From: Acetobacter syzygii | GTDB lineage: Bacteria > Pseudomonadota > Alphaproteobacteria > Acetobacterales > Acetobacteraceae | DNA length: 64,000 bases | Direction of reading: 5' to 3' | Assembly: GCF_000964225.1 (NCBI RefSeq) | Contig: NZ_BAMZ01000024.1 | Coordinates: 1-64,000 of the forward strand | Shown here: one piece after another, positions 37,871 through 45,671 of the stretch | How positions within the stretch are numbered: the first letter of the stretch is position 1 | Layout: each line of letters opens with the position of its first letter | Notes under the pieces: generated by a model | The model's database searches: none | What the model saw: only the letters and a program-made list of their open reading frames with translations | What the model was told of the DNA's origin: nothing | Program-made: the position numbers and the translations under genes

Positions 37871-38362
37871 TTACGCAGCATCCACGGTAATGCTTGCCGT
37901 TTGGGCCTGAACGCAGCGTATGGCATCGGTCGGAGCCAGTTCCACAACAAGCCCTCTACCCCCACCGTTAATATAGAGCTTATCCAGTTCCAGAATACTT
38001 TGGTCAAACACGACAGGTACAACCGTGCGTGCACCAAAAGGGCTGATCCCCCCAACCTGAAAACCCGTAAGGGCTTCTGCTTTTTCTGCTCCCAGCATTC
38101 GGGCATTGCGGCCACCAAATAGGGCGGCCACCTTTTTAAGGTCCATCTTCAGATGTACGGGGATGGCGGTACAGACAATCTGCTTTTTGTCGATCTCCAC
38201 CATCAGGGTTTTAAAAACCTTTTCCTGTTCAATACCGATCCCCGCTGCTGCGTGGAGGCCAATTTTTCCGGGGTCGGATACATAATCATAATCATGCATC
38301 GTATAGGTGACCCCGTGGGCGGCCAGGAAGTGGGTTGTTGGTGTTTCAAGATTATCTGACAT
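37871..38362 (-). CDS. ybaK: YbaK/EbsC family aminoacyl-tRNA deacylase
   Basis: A 163-residue single-domain editing protein. In the family it hydrolyses Cys-tRNA(Pro), or other mischarged tRNAs, in trans. Motifs are FLAAHGVTYTMHDY at the start, KVFKTLMVEID with the conserved lysine, and LTGFQVGGISPFG, the substrate-loop signature. The ATG at 38362 is better than the TTG six codons upstream. It lies 31 bp after mtnA on the same strand and is probably cotranscribed with it. Confidence 0.9.
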   Translation of the reverse strand: MSDNLETPTTHFLAAHGVTYTMHDYDYVSDPGKIGLHAAAGIGIEQEKVFKTLMVEIDKKQIVCTAIPVHLKMDLKKVAALFGGRNARMLGAEKAEALTGFQVGGISPFGARTVVPVVFDQSILELDKLYINGGGRGLVVELAPTDAIRCVQAQTASITVDAA

Positions 38363-38393
38363 AACAAAAATCTTTTTCAAAAAAAGGATAATT

Positions 38394-39491
38394 TTATTTC
38401 TGTTCGGGAAAAAGGGAGAGTAACCCTTCGGGGGTTGCCGGGCAGCAGCCTTTTTCCGTTATCAATCCGGTTACAAGACGTGCAGGTGTTACATCGAATG
38501 CCGGATTGGCGGCTTTGCTGCCATCGGGTGTGATTTGCACCCGGTTGATCTGGCCGCTGTCATCCCGCCCGGTGATATGGGTAATTTCGACTCCAGAGCG
38601 TTCTTCAATGGGAATTTCCCGGATCCCATCAGCTACGCGCCAGTCAATGGTGGTGGAAGGGAGGGCTACCCAGAATGGCACATTGTTGTCCTGCGCTGCC
38701 AACGCCTTGAGGTAGGTGCCAATTTTATTGGCAACATCGGCGTTGCGCGTAACGCGATCGGTGCCGACAATGACAATATCCACCAGTCCATGTTGCATCA
38801 GGTGGCCACCGGCATTGTCTGCAATAACGGTATGGGGCACGCCGTGGCTACCAAGTTCCCATGCAGTCAAAGCCGCTCCCTGGTTGCGCGGCCGTGTTTC
38901 GTCCACCCACACGTGTACGTTCAGCCCTTCATCATGCGCCATGTAAATGGGGGCAAGGGCTGTGCCCCAGTCCACTGTGGCAATCCACCCTGCATTGCAG
39001 TGGGTCAGGATGTTGATTTTGTCATTCTTGCCGCGTTGTGCAGCCAGTGTGCGCAGGAGCTCCAGCCCGTGCAGACCAATGGCCTCGTTCTGGGCTGCGT
39101 CTTCATCACAAATCAGCCCGGCTTCCGCGTAAGCTGCGGCTACGCGCTCCGCTGGAGGAAGTGGGCGCAGGTGGTTGAGCATTCTTTCAATCGCCCAACG
39201 CAGGTTTATGGCTGTGGGGCGGGTTGCTGCCAGCATGGCAGCCTGCTGTTCCAGTGCGCTATCGGCACTGTCCGTGCGCAGGGCAAGAGCCAGCCCATAG
39301 GCCGCAACGGCACCAATCAGAGGTGCGCCACGGACCTGCATGGTTTTAATGGCATGAGCAACCTGCTCCGGGGTGGTGAGCTGAAGGACATCCAGCGCAA
39401 AAGGGAGGCGTGTCTGGTCAAAAATATGCACGGACCAGCCGTCTTTTTCATCAACCCATACGCTGCGGTACGGAGTGCCATTAATTTTCAT
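38394..39491 (-). CDS. mtnA: S-methyl-5-thioribose-1-phosphate isomerase
   Basis: A 365-residue enzyme of the eIF2B-like fold that converts methylthioribose 1-phosphate to methylthioribulose 1-phosphate in the methionine salvage path. It shows the N-terminal AIKTMQVRGAPLIGAVAAYG, the middle ILTHCNAGWIATVDWGTALAPI with the catalytic cysteine, and DRVTRNADVANKIGTY with the catalytic aspartate and lysine region. The other mtn genes are not in the window. The start is ATG 39491. No SAM riboswitch is visible upstream. Confidence 0.94.
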   Translation of the reverse strand: MKINGTPYRSVWVDEKDGWSVHIFDQTRLPFALDVLQLTTPEQVAHAIKTMQVRGAPLIGAVAAYGLALALRTDSADSALEQQAAMLAATRPTAINLRWAIERMLNHLRPLPPAERVAAAYAEAGLICDEDAAQNEAIGLHGLELLRTLAAQRGKNDKINILTHCNAGWIATVDWGTALAPIYMAHDEGLNVHVWVDETRPRNQGAALTAWELGSHGVPHTVIADNAGGHLMQHGLVDIVIVGTDRVTRNADVANKIGTYLKALAAQDNNVPFWVALPSTTIDWRVADGIREIPIEERSGVEITHITGRDDSGQINRVQITPDGSKAANPAFDVTPARLVTGLITEKGCCPATPEGLLSLFPEQK

Positions 39492-39813
39492 GATCGGGGT
39501 CCTGAATGACGGAAGGTAAAAAGCTCTCCCTGATCATAGGGTTTCTTTGACCATGGGGGCAATATCTTCATGGTATGACAGTTTTGCGAACATGAGTAGA
39601 ACAAGTGGCGGGTAATGGGTGGAACTGTTGTATCTATTCTTGAAAAGACAAGAGTATTTTTTTGCATTTTCGTTGATTTTTGTTATGTAAAGAGAGAAAT
39701 AAGCATGAAGTCTGATATCGCAGGTCATGCTAGGGACTGGTTCGGTTTATTGGTTTTAAAAATATTGTTTTATCTTCTTGAATTTTTGGAAGGAGATAAA
39801 AAGGGATGCAGGA
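39492..39813. other. AT-rich divergent region between mtnA and the histone-like gene
   Basis: About 320 bases, clearly richer in A and T than the genes around it. It must hold both promoters. On the plus strand it contains a 38-codon frame and a 3-codon frame (ATG at 39806) whose stop overlaps the histone-like start. A strong GGAAGGAG at 39788-39795 is spaced for the ATG at 39806 rather than for 39814. Confidence 0.6.
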
Positions 39814-39821
39814 ATGAGTGA
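39705..39821 (+). CDS. Possible 38-residue leader peptide, hydrophobic
   Basis: An ATG at 39705, preceded by AAGAGAGAAATAAGC, opens a 38-codon frame whose stop lies inside the next gene (8-bp overlap). The product has a polar start (MKSDIAGHARDW), a hydrophobic stretch (FGLLVLKILFYLLEFLEG) and a charged end. Length is too short for composition to decide. It could be translated ahead of the histone-like gene and couple it, or be chance in AT-rich DNA. Confidence 0.3.
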   Translation: MKSDIAGHARDWFGLLVLKILFYLLEFLEGDKKGCRNE

Positions 39822-40512
39822 GACAAAAAAAGGCCGCAAGGCTGTTGCAGGCAAACGTACCCCAGCACGTGCGGCTGTTGTTTCCACCCCCAAAAAGCGC
39901 GCGCCGCGCGTAAAACAGGAAGTGGTGGAAGAAATTTTTGAGGTGGAAGTGCCTGCTCCCACAACGCGCAAAACCCGCCAGCCCGCAGCCGCCCGTAAAG
40001 TGACGAAGGCGGAAAAAGTGGCAAAGCCAGCAACAGCCAGAAAAACCAGTAAAGTTGTTGCAACACCGGTGGAAGAGCCCGCCAAGCCAGCGCGCCGTGC
40101 AAAAAGCAAGGCTGTTGTGGTGGAAGCCCCTGCCAAGCCAACCCGCGCCGCCGCTAAGCCCGCAAAAACAGCAACACGCACAACTCGTGCCAAAGCTGTT
40201 GCCGCTGAGCCGGAAGTTGTGCAGGCAGTACCTGCTCGTGGTCGCAAGTCAACGCGCAAGGCAGCAGTAGAAGTTGTGGCGGCAGTCAAACCCGCAACAA
40301 AAGCTCCTCGCAAACGTGCCGCCAAGGTGGAAGAGGTGGAAAGCACCAAACACCTGTCCGCCGTTGAAAAACTGCGTATTGTGCAGGAACGTCGCCGTCG
40401 CAAGCGTTATGAACGGCTGGCAGCAGAAGCCGTTGCCGATGCAGAAAAAGCAGCACCGGCCCGTAAGCGTAAAGCGGCCGCTCCACGTCGCCCCCGCACG
40501 CCCAAAGCATAA
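39814..40512 (+). CDS. Histone H1-like lysine/arginine/alanine-rich protein
   Basis: A 232-residue, extremely basic, low-complexity protein built of Lys, Arg, Ala, Pro and Val. It has repeated short blocks such as KPARRAKSK, TRAAAKPAKT and RKSTRKAA, like the C-terminal tail of histone H1 and AlgP-type bacterial proteins. Residues ~180-210 (KLRIVQERRRRKRYERLAAEA) form a likely charged helix, and the tail is again basic. DNA or RNA binding in the nucleoid is the likely role. The ATG at 39814 is preferred; a TTG at 39778 would add 12 residues. A good terminator follows at 40624. Confidence 0.8.
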   Translation: MSETKKGRKAVAGKRTPARAAVVSTPKKRAPRVKQEVVEEIFEVEVPAPTTRKTRQPAAARKVTKAEKVAKPATARKTSKVVATPVEEPAKPARRAKSKAVVVEAPAKPTRAAAKPAKTATRTTRAKAVAAEPEVVQAVPARGRKSTRKAAVEVVAAVKPATKAPRKRAAKVEEVESTKHLSAVEKLRIVQERRRRKRYERLAAEAVADAEKAAPARKRKAAAPRRPRTPKA

Positions 40513-40623
40513 GGCTTAAAACCGTCGTCTACTGTTTGCTTATTTGAGCAGATTGAAACTGGTTTGATCGCCAATAGCTGGTGGTGGAGCAGGTAACTGC
40601 TCTAAAACTTCCAGAATACAAAA

Positions 40624-40657
40624 CCCCGGATAGCTGGTCAGGCTATCCGGGGTTTTT
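40624..40657. terminator. Terminator between the histone-like gene and the asparaginase gene
   Basis: An 11-bp perfect stem pairs CCCCGGATAGC (40624-40634) with GCTATCCGGGG (40642-40652), followed by TTTTT. An A-rich stretch before the stem lets it serve the minus-strand gene too. Confidence 0.85.
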
Positions 40658-40661
40658 GTTG

Positions 40662-41699
40662 TTATGCGTTATCCGTTACGCTGAATGGTAAAAAGTTCTG
40701 GGCAAGTAATGAGGATGCCCGGAGTTCGCCAACCAGTTGCCCGTTCCAGTTTTTGAGGGGGCGGCGCATAAAATGGCTTAAAATCGGAGAATGGTCGATT
40801 TGGGCAAAGCGGGCAATCAGGGCTGCGGCCGCTGTTTCTGCTGCGCGCACACCACCGTCCCGGCATTTAATTGCCATACCTAGCCCCTGCTCAGGGAGGG
40901 CGACAATCATCACGCCTTCCGCTCCCATTTTGGTCAGCACTTTTGGGGCGAGTTCTTCCATCACCAGTGTGTCAAACTGGCCCGTGCCTGCAACCATAAA
41001 AGGATTGCTGGCAATGGCATGGCGCAAACGCAAAGCAGCGGCTGCGCGTTCGGGGGATAAGCCCGTGCCAGATGCAAAACGCGCATACGCCAGTGCCAGA
41101 GCAGACAGGGGAATGGCCCATGTAGGAATGGCGCAACCATCGATCGCCATATTGGCCGAGGTGTGTGGGGTGCCAGTTACATCTTCAAGTGTATGGGCAA
41201 TGGTTTGCATAATAGGATGTTCGGGGCGGACATAGTTTGCCACATCCTGCCCGGTTGCACAGGCCAGACAGATAAAGCCGGAATGTTTGCCCGAGCAGCA
41301 GTTATGCAAAGCACATGGTGTTTGACCAGATGCCGCCAGTGCGCGGGCACTGGTTGTATCTAGCGGCCAGTGTGTGCCGCATTCAAGCACGCCGTAATCA
41401 AACCCGGTACGGGCCAGCATGTCGGATGCAACGGCAATATGTGCAGGTTCACCTTGGTGGGAGGCACAGGCCAGCGCCAATGCCGTATCCAGCAGGGCAA
41501 ATTTGTCCGCGGCTCCTTCGGTCAGCAAAGGTAGGGCCTGTAACGCCTTGACCGTGGAGCGGGGGAAAATGGGTGTTGCGCAATCTCCTGCGGAAAAAAC
41601 GGTTTTGCCTTGGGCATCCATAACAATGGCAGCACCATAATGGCAGGATTCAACAATGCCATTCCGGGTTGTTTGTGCGAGAAGAACGTCGTCTGTCAT
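40662..41699 (-). CDS. Asparaginase, type II thermolabile family (PF06089)
   Basis: A 345-residue enzyme of the family once found in Rhizobium etli, unrelated in sequence to E. coli AnsA/B. It hydrolyses L-asparagine to aspartate and ammonia. Family marks are RNGIVESCHYGAAIVMDAQGK near the start, PRSTVKALQALPLL, HNCCSGKHSGFICLA around residue 140, and IDGCAIPTWAIPLSALALAYARFA. The ATG at 41699 (MTDDVLL) is taken instead of a TTG 7 codons upstream. No signal peptide is present, so it is cytosolic. It follows the unknown gene of the zur pair by 27 bp and may be read from the same transcript. Confidence 0.88.
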   Translation of the reverse strand: MTDDVLLAQTTRNGIVESCHYGAAIVMDAQGKTVFSAGDCATPIFPRSTVKALQALPLLTEGAADKFALLDTALALACASHQGEPAHIAVASDMLARTGFDYGVLECGTHWPLDTTSARALAASGQTPCALHNCCSGKHSGFICLACATGQDVANYVRPEHPIMQTIAHTLEDVTGTPHTSANMAIDGCAIPTWAIPLSALALAYARFASGTGLSPERAAAALRLRHAIASNPFMVAGTGQFDTLVMEELAPKVLTKMGAEGVMIVALPEQGLGMAIKCRDGGVRAAETAAAALIARFAQIDHSPILSHFMRRPLKNWNGQLVGELRASSLLAQNFLPFSVTDNA

Positions 41700-41726
41700 A
41701 AAACCGGGCCTGATTATCAAGAATGT

Positions 41727-42245
41727 TTAGTTGCCACTGAGCAGATAGCATGGGGTAGAAAATTCTGCCGTATGGTCTGGGTCCTGCTCCAGTGCCTGTG
41801 CAACAAGGGAACGTTTGAAGCGGAGCACAACTGGACTTGTATCGGAATCGCCTGCTGTTGTGTCGGCTATTTTTGCAAGCCAGAACATAATTCCTGATCG
41901 TTCTGTGACCATCAGGGGGGAGCGCCGGTTAATGGGCAAACCTGTTGCCATCAGATGGCCTGCCCTGTCTTGAGAAACCACAAGATACAAAAAAGCGTCT
42001 TCGCCTTCTGGTTGTATTTTTTCTGGTGCGGGCACAACGCTTAAGCGAATTTCGTCCGGTAAAAAGTGGGAGCGGGGTAGAGGAGGGAGTGGCAGAGCAA
42101 ACAGGTCGGGCTGCTGTTGTGTGCTGTGCTTGGATGATGCTGTTTTGAATGTTTTTTTGCCAGATCGAATTGGTTTGCAGCCCTTGCCAAATGGCAGGGC
42201 AGGCAGGTCTGGCTGAACAGGGCCGGGTTTGGGGAGCCGTTCCAT
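41727..42245 (-). CDS. Unknown protein translationally coupled to zur
   Basis: A 172-residue soluble protein. The first ~60 residues are proline-rich and probably disordered (DLPALPFGKG, DLFALPLPPLPRS). The rest alternates short strands (DEIRLSVVP, AFLYLVVSQD, MFWLAKIADT) and ends TPCYLLSGN. Only one cysteine is present, and there is no His cluster, so it is not an obvious metal binder. Its ATG shares one base with the zur stop (TGATG), which implies coupled translation with Zur. I do not recognise a family. A role in zinc homeostasis is inferred only from this linkage. Confidence 0.75.
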   Translation of the reverse strand: MERLPKPGPVQPDLPALPFGKGCKPIRSGKKTFKTASSKHSTQQQPDLFALPLPPLPRSHFLPDEIRLSVVPAPEKIQPEGEDAFLYLVVSQDRAGHLMATGLPINRRSPLMVTERSGIMFWLAKIADTTAGDSDTSPVVLRFKRSLVAQALEQDPDHTAEFSTPCYLLSGN

Positions 42246-42826
42246 CAGTTAGGGGTGGGGGTATGCCCCTTCTGGCCAGTGGTGGAGTGTGTGCAGTCCT
42301 CGCACAATCCTTCCACTTCGACCGATGCACTTTGCATGGTAAAGTTTTTTTTGCCGCAAATATTTTTGAGCACGTCCAGCACACGTGGTGCATCTGCAAT
42401 TTCGGTCACGCCACCGCAGTTCCGGCAGATCAGGAACTGGGCGCTGTGCAGGCAGGCATCCGTGTGGTCGTGGGAGTGGTCGTGCGCATGGTCATGTAGC
42501 AGGTGTGTGCAGGGCACAAAAGCAGACAGGCGCTCAATACGGTGGATCAGGCCATGCTCAAGCAAAAAGTCGAGTGCGCGGTAAATGGTGGGAGGGGCTG
42601 GTTTGCGCCCGGAGGTTTTGAGCTGTTCCAGCAGGTCGTATGCGCCCACCGGCGTGGTAGCACTCAGCACAAGACCCAGAACATCCCGCCGCTGGGCGGT
42701 CATACGTCCACCCTGCAAGGCGCAGAGCCGGCCAGCATGGTCGAGTTGCTGCTGAATACGGTCGGAGAATCCGTAGCTGTTGTCCGGCAGGGAAGAAGGG
42801 GGCGTTCTGGTCTGCATGTTCATCAT
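42245..42826 (-). CDS. zur: Zinc uptake regulator Zur (Fur family)
   Basis: A 193-residue Fur-family repressor. The winged helix (residues ~40-100) has LCALQGGRMTAQRRDVL and PPTIYRALDFLLEHGLIHRI. The structural zinc site is formed by two CxxC pairs, C134-C137 and C175-C178. Between them and the helix lies a long histidine-rich run (residues 108-127, eight His), longer than usual for Zur. AAGAGAGAACGG precedes the ATG at 42826. It is divergent from znuA, with a 17-bp palindrome between them, and shares a transcript with the unknown gene downstream. Confidence 0.93.
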   Translation of the reverse strand: MMNMQTRTPPSSLPDNSYGFSDRIQQQLDHAGRLCALQGGRMTAQRRDVLGLVLSATTPVGAYDLLEQLKTSGRKPAPPTIYRALDFLLEHGLIHRIERLSAFVPCTHLLHDHAHDHSHDHTDACLHSAQFLICRNCGGVTEIADAPRVLDVLKNICGKKNFTMQSASVEVEGLCEDCTHSTTGQKGHTPTPN

Positions 42827-42908
42827 CCGTTCTCTCTTGTTTCTAGCGTAAACGAGCCAGAAGAGGAAGGCCAGATATGTTGAGAGAGGTGACGGAGAGA
42901 GAGAAGTA

Positions 42909-42925
42909 ATGTAATATTATTACAT
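42909..42925. promoter_or_regulatory. Probable Zur operator (Zur box)
   Basis: ATGTAATATTATTACAT is a perfect palindrome around a single central base. It sits 24 bases before the znuA start and 83 bases from the zur start. It resembles known Zur boxes (inverted repeat TGTTATA-N-TATAACA type). Zinc-bound Zur would sit on it and block znuACB. Confidence 0.8.
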
Positions 42926-42949
42926 ATCATTGATTGAGGCATTGGCATC

Positions 42950-43861
42950 ATGGGTTTCCCGGTGAAAAAAAGACAGGGTTGGGCGCTAAAAACTGCCCTT
43001 TGTGCGTTGGCTGTTGTGGGAACGCTCGGGTTGGGTGGGGGAACGGCAAAGGCCGCTAACCTGCCATTGGTTGTAGCTGCGGAAAACACATGGGGGGATA
43101 TTGCTGCCCAGATTGCCGCGCCGGATATGCGGGTCGTGGCTATTCTGTCCTCCCCCACAGTTGACCCGCATGAGTATCAGGCAACCCCGACCGATGCACG
43201 TATGATTGCTGCGGCAGAACTGGTTGTGGCCAATGGTGCCGGGTACGATACATGGGCCGACAAGCTGGTAGCCGCTTCTGGCCTGTTGCCTGCCCGGTAT
43301 GTCAAAGCCGATTCGTGGTCCCCCTGGCAGGAGGGAGGCAATCCGCACCTGTGGTTTAATGTGGAGGCCGTGAGTGCCTTTGTTAAGCATTTTGCCGAAG
43401 CCTGCGCGCATATCGACCCCGAACATGCGGATGGATACGCAGGTCGGGCGGAAAAAATGCAACTGGCCATTCAGGCCATTCAGGCCCATGCCAACTTGTT
43501 GAAAGCCCATGTTGCAGGAATGCACATTGCTGCAACCGAACCATTGTTTACACCGCTGTCAGATCTATTGGGATTGCAGATGGATGAGCAGGCATACCAG
43601 CTTGCAATTATGAATGATGTGGAGCCTGCGCCTTCTACGGTTGCAACGTTCGAAAGTGATCTGAAGGACCGCCGCCTGAAGCTGCTGGTCTATAACCAGC
43701 AGGTGGAAGAACCATCGGTCCGTCATCTGCTGGAACTGGCCAAACAGTCCAACGTTCCCATGATGCCCTTGTCGGAAATGCTGCCCCCACGTCAGCACTG
43801 GCAGGTCTGGGTGCATGGTATTTTAACACAGACTGGTCAGCTGCTGGGAGTGCAGCAGTGA
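42950..43861 (+). CDS. znuA: Zinc ABC transporter substrate-binding protein ZnuA
   Basis: A 303-residue periplasmic metal-binding protein (cluster A-I). The signal peptide ends near residue 36 (GTAKAA). The expected metal ligands are His in VDPHEYQAT, His in GNPHLWFN and His in GMHIAATEP, as in ZnuA/TroA proteins. Unlike many ZnuA it lacks the His/Asp-rich loop. Because of the Zur box and gene neighbours zinc is the likely cargo, although manganese proteins share the fold. The ATG at 42950 has GAGG upstream. The stop overlaps the znuC GTG by 4 bp. Confidence 0.92.
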   Translation: MGFPVKKRQGWALKTALCALAVVGTLGLGGGTAKAANLPLVVAAENTWGDIAAQIAAPDMRVVAILSSPTVDPHEYQATPTDARMIAAAELVVANGAGYDTWADKLVAASGLLPARYVKADSWSPWQEGGNPHLWFNVEAVSAFVKHFAEACAHIDPEHADGYAGRAEKMQLAIQAIQAHANLLKAHVAGMHIAATEPLFTPLSDLLGLQMDEQAYQLAIMNDVEPAPSTVATFESDLKDRRLKLLVYNQQVEEPSVRHLLELAKQSNVPMMPLSEMLPPRQHWQVWVHGILTQTGQLLGVQQ

Positions 43862-44664
43862 TCACTCCAGCCATTGAGGCTGGGCAACTCACTGTTTCAT
43901 ACGGTGGGCGGCGTGTGCTGGACCATGTCAGTTTTGCCATTCCTCCGGGGAGCTTTGTGGCTGTTCTGGGGGGGAATGGCGCTGGCAAAACATCTCTGTT
44001 CCGCACCATTCTGGGTTTGAACACACCAGAACAGGGCCATGTTCTGGTGGAAGGGCAGCGCTTTGGCAAGGGGCGTATGCCTGTGGGGTATATGCCCCAG
44101 ATGCGGCGCATGGTGGCCGGGCAATTAAGTGGGTGGCACATGGTGGCTGCCGCCTTGCGTGGCCGGGTGTGGGGCGTGCCGTGGTATTCGGCTGCCGAAC
44201 GGGCGGAAGTTAACGCGGCGCTGAACGCGGTCGATGCGTGGGAACTGGCCGCACGTCCCGTTATGTCCTTATCTGGCGGGGAGCGGCAGCGCCTTCTGCT
44301 GGCGCAGGCCTTGCTGGATCATCCTCGCATTCTGTTGCTTGATGAGCCTCTGGCCAGTCTGGACCCTGCACGGATGCGGGAGACAACGCGCCGTATCCAC
44401 GATCTGGCGCGTGAGCGTGGGTTAACGGTTCTGTTCTCTACGCACGACATTAATCCACTTATGGGTTTTATGGACCATGTTCTTTATCTGGCACACGGCA
44501 AAGCGCTGTTGGGGAACGTGGATGAGGTTATGACGACTCCGGCGCTAACGGCTTTGTATGGTGCTCCGGTCGAGGTCGTGCGGGCGGATGGCCGCCTGTT
44601 TGTGGTGGCCGATGGCGGGGCGGATACCCTGCATTGTTGTGACTGTGCGGAGCACACGCGTTAA
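43858..44664 (+). CDS. znuC: Zinc ABC transporter ATPase ZnuC
   Basis: A 268-residue ABC ATPase. Walker A GGNGAGKT is at residues 38-45, the signature LSGGERQRL near 139, Walker B RILLLDEPLASLD near 160, and the switch histidine in STHDIN. A cysteine- and histidine-containing tail (HCCDCAEHTR) ends the protein; such tails may bind metal. GTG start at 43858 overlaps the znuA stop. Its stop shares one base with the znuB start. Confidence 0.95.
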   Translation: MITPAIEAGQLTVSYGGRRVLDHVSFAIPPGSFVAVLGGNGAGKTSLFRTILGLNTPEQGHVLVEGQRFGKGRMPVGYMPQMRRMVAGQLSGWHMVAAALRGRVWGVPWYSAAERAEVNAALNAVDAWELAARPVMSLSGGERQRLLLAQALLDHPRILLLDEPLASLDPARMRETTRRIHDLARERGLTVLFSTHDINPLMGFMDHVLYLAHGKALLGNVDEVMTTPALTALYGAPVEVVRADGRLFVVADGGADTLHCCDCAEHTR

Positions 44665-45458
44665 TGTTCGCTTACGAGTTTATGTGCACGGCGTTTGTTG
44701 CGGCTTTTCTGGCTGCTCTGGTTTGCGGCCCGGTAGGGTGGTTTTTGGTGCTGCGTGGGCAAAGTTTTGCCAGCCATGCCCTATCTCATGTTGGGTTTGC
44801 CGGGGCTGCGGCTGCTTTGCTGTGGGGCGAGCCTGCTTTTTTAGGGTTTGGGCTGAGCGCTGTTCTTAGCGGCATGGGCATGGGAGTTGCCAGTGACCGC
44901 TTTGTCGGGCGCGATGTCATGATCGGGCTTGTTCTCTCCCTCGCCATGGGGACAGGCGCACTCTGCCTGCATTTTTTAACCCATTCTGCCGGGGCAGCCA
45001 CGGCCTTGCTGTTTGGCGATATTCTGGGCATTGCCCCTTCCAGCCTTTACTGGTTGGGAGCATTGGCTATTGGCTGTGTTATGGGTCTTGCAGTTATGAG
45101 CAGACCTCTGTTGTTTGCTTCTCTTCAGCCAGAGGTGGCGGAGGCAAAAGGCGTTAACCTGCGCTTGTTGGATGTGCTGTTTTTGGCGCTGGTGGGTATT
45201 GCCTCGGCAATGTGTTCACAAATTACCGGTGTGCTGCTGGTTTTTACTCTTATGGTGGCCCCCGCCGCCGCCAGCCTGCGGCTGGGATTTGGCCCCATGC
45301 AGGGCATGGCGGCAGCCTTTGCCCTCGCTTTGTTTGAAGCATGGGGGGGGCTGTGCCTTTCCTGGCTAACGGATTGCCCCGCGTCCTTCTGGATTGCGCT
45401 GTTGGGGAGTGTCGTATTTGCCGCAGCGAATGGCATAGCCCATCTGCGTGGGCGTTAA
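44664..45458 (+). CDS. znuB: Zinc ABC transporter permease ZnuB
   Basis: A 264-residue inner-membrane permease of the ABC-3 family with about seven to eight hydrophobic segments. Family marks are GWFLVLRGQSFASHALSHVGFAG near the start, the helix LFGDILGI and the end with ITGVLLVFTLMVAPAAASLRL. It forms the channel for ZnuC and ZnuA. The ATG at 44664 overlaps the znuC stop (TAATG), so the three genes are tightly coupled. Confidence 0.95.
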   Translation: MFAYEFMCTAFVAAFLAALVCGPVGWFLVLRGQSFASHALSHVGFAGAAAALLWGEPAFLGFGLSAVLSGMGMGVASDRFVGRDVMIGLVLSLAMGTGALCLHFLTHSAGAATALLFGDILGIAPSSLYWLGALAIGCVMGLAVMSRPLLFASLQPEVAEAKGVNLRLLDVLFLALVGIASAMCSQITGVLLVFTLMVAPAAASLRLGFGPMQGMAAAFALALFEAWGGLCLSWLTDCPASFWIALLGSVVFAAANGIAHLRGR

Positions 45459-45495
45459 TGCTGGCGCAGATGGGCGGAGCAGGGGTGTTGGCCGG

Positions 45496-45627
45496 TCAGG
45501 TCAGGAGCCAGTTAAGGCCAGAGCCAAGAACAACAGCCCCGACCAATGCGGCATACAGGGCGATCATCATCTGATTTTGTGTGGCCGGAATGGCAAGTGC
45601 ACGCTTGGAGACGGGTTTACGGACCAT
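45496..45627 (-). CDS. 43-residue single-helix membrane peptide, unknown function
   Basis: A short gene with a near-perfect ribosome binding site (AAAAGGAG, 8 bases before the ATG at 45627). The product starts basic (MVRKPVSKRALA) and has one membrane helix (MIALYAALVGAVVLGSGLNWLL), then ends after one residue. It follows the flavin reductase gene by 44 bp on the same strand, and converges with znuB. I found no family. The strong ribosome binding site and the clean basic-helix layout make it a better candidate than most short frames. Confidence 0.6.
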   Translation of the reverse strand: MVRKPVSKRALAIPATQNQMMIALYAALVGAVVLGSGLNWLLT

Positions 45628-45671
45628 CAGTCATGCTCCTTTTTGGCAGGGGGCCACCATAGCGGTAGCCG

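Noticed and set aside
39615-39821. A 68-codon version of the leader frame before the histone-like gene
   Set aside because: The first 30 codons are AT-rich without a ribosome binding site. Only the shorter frame from 39705 has some support.
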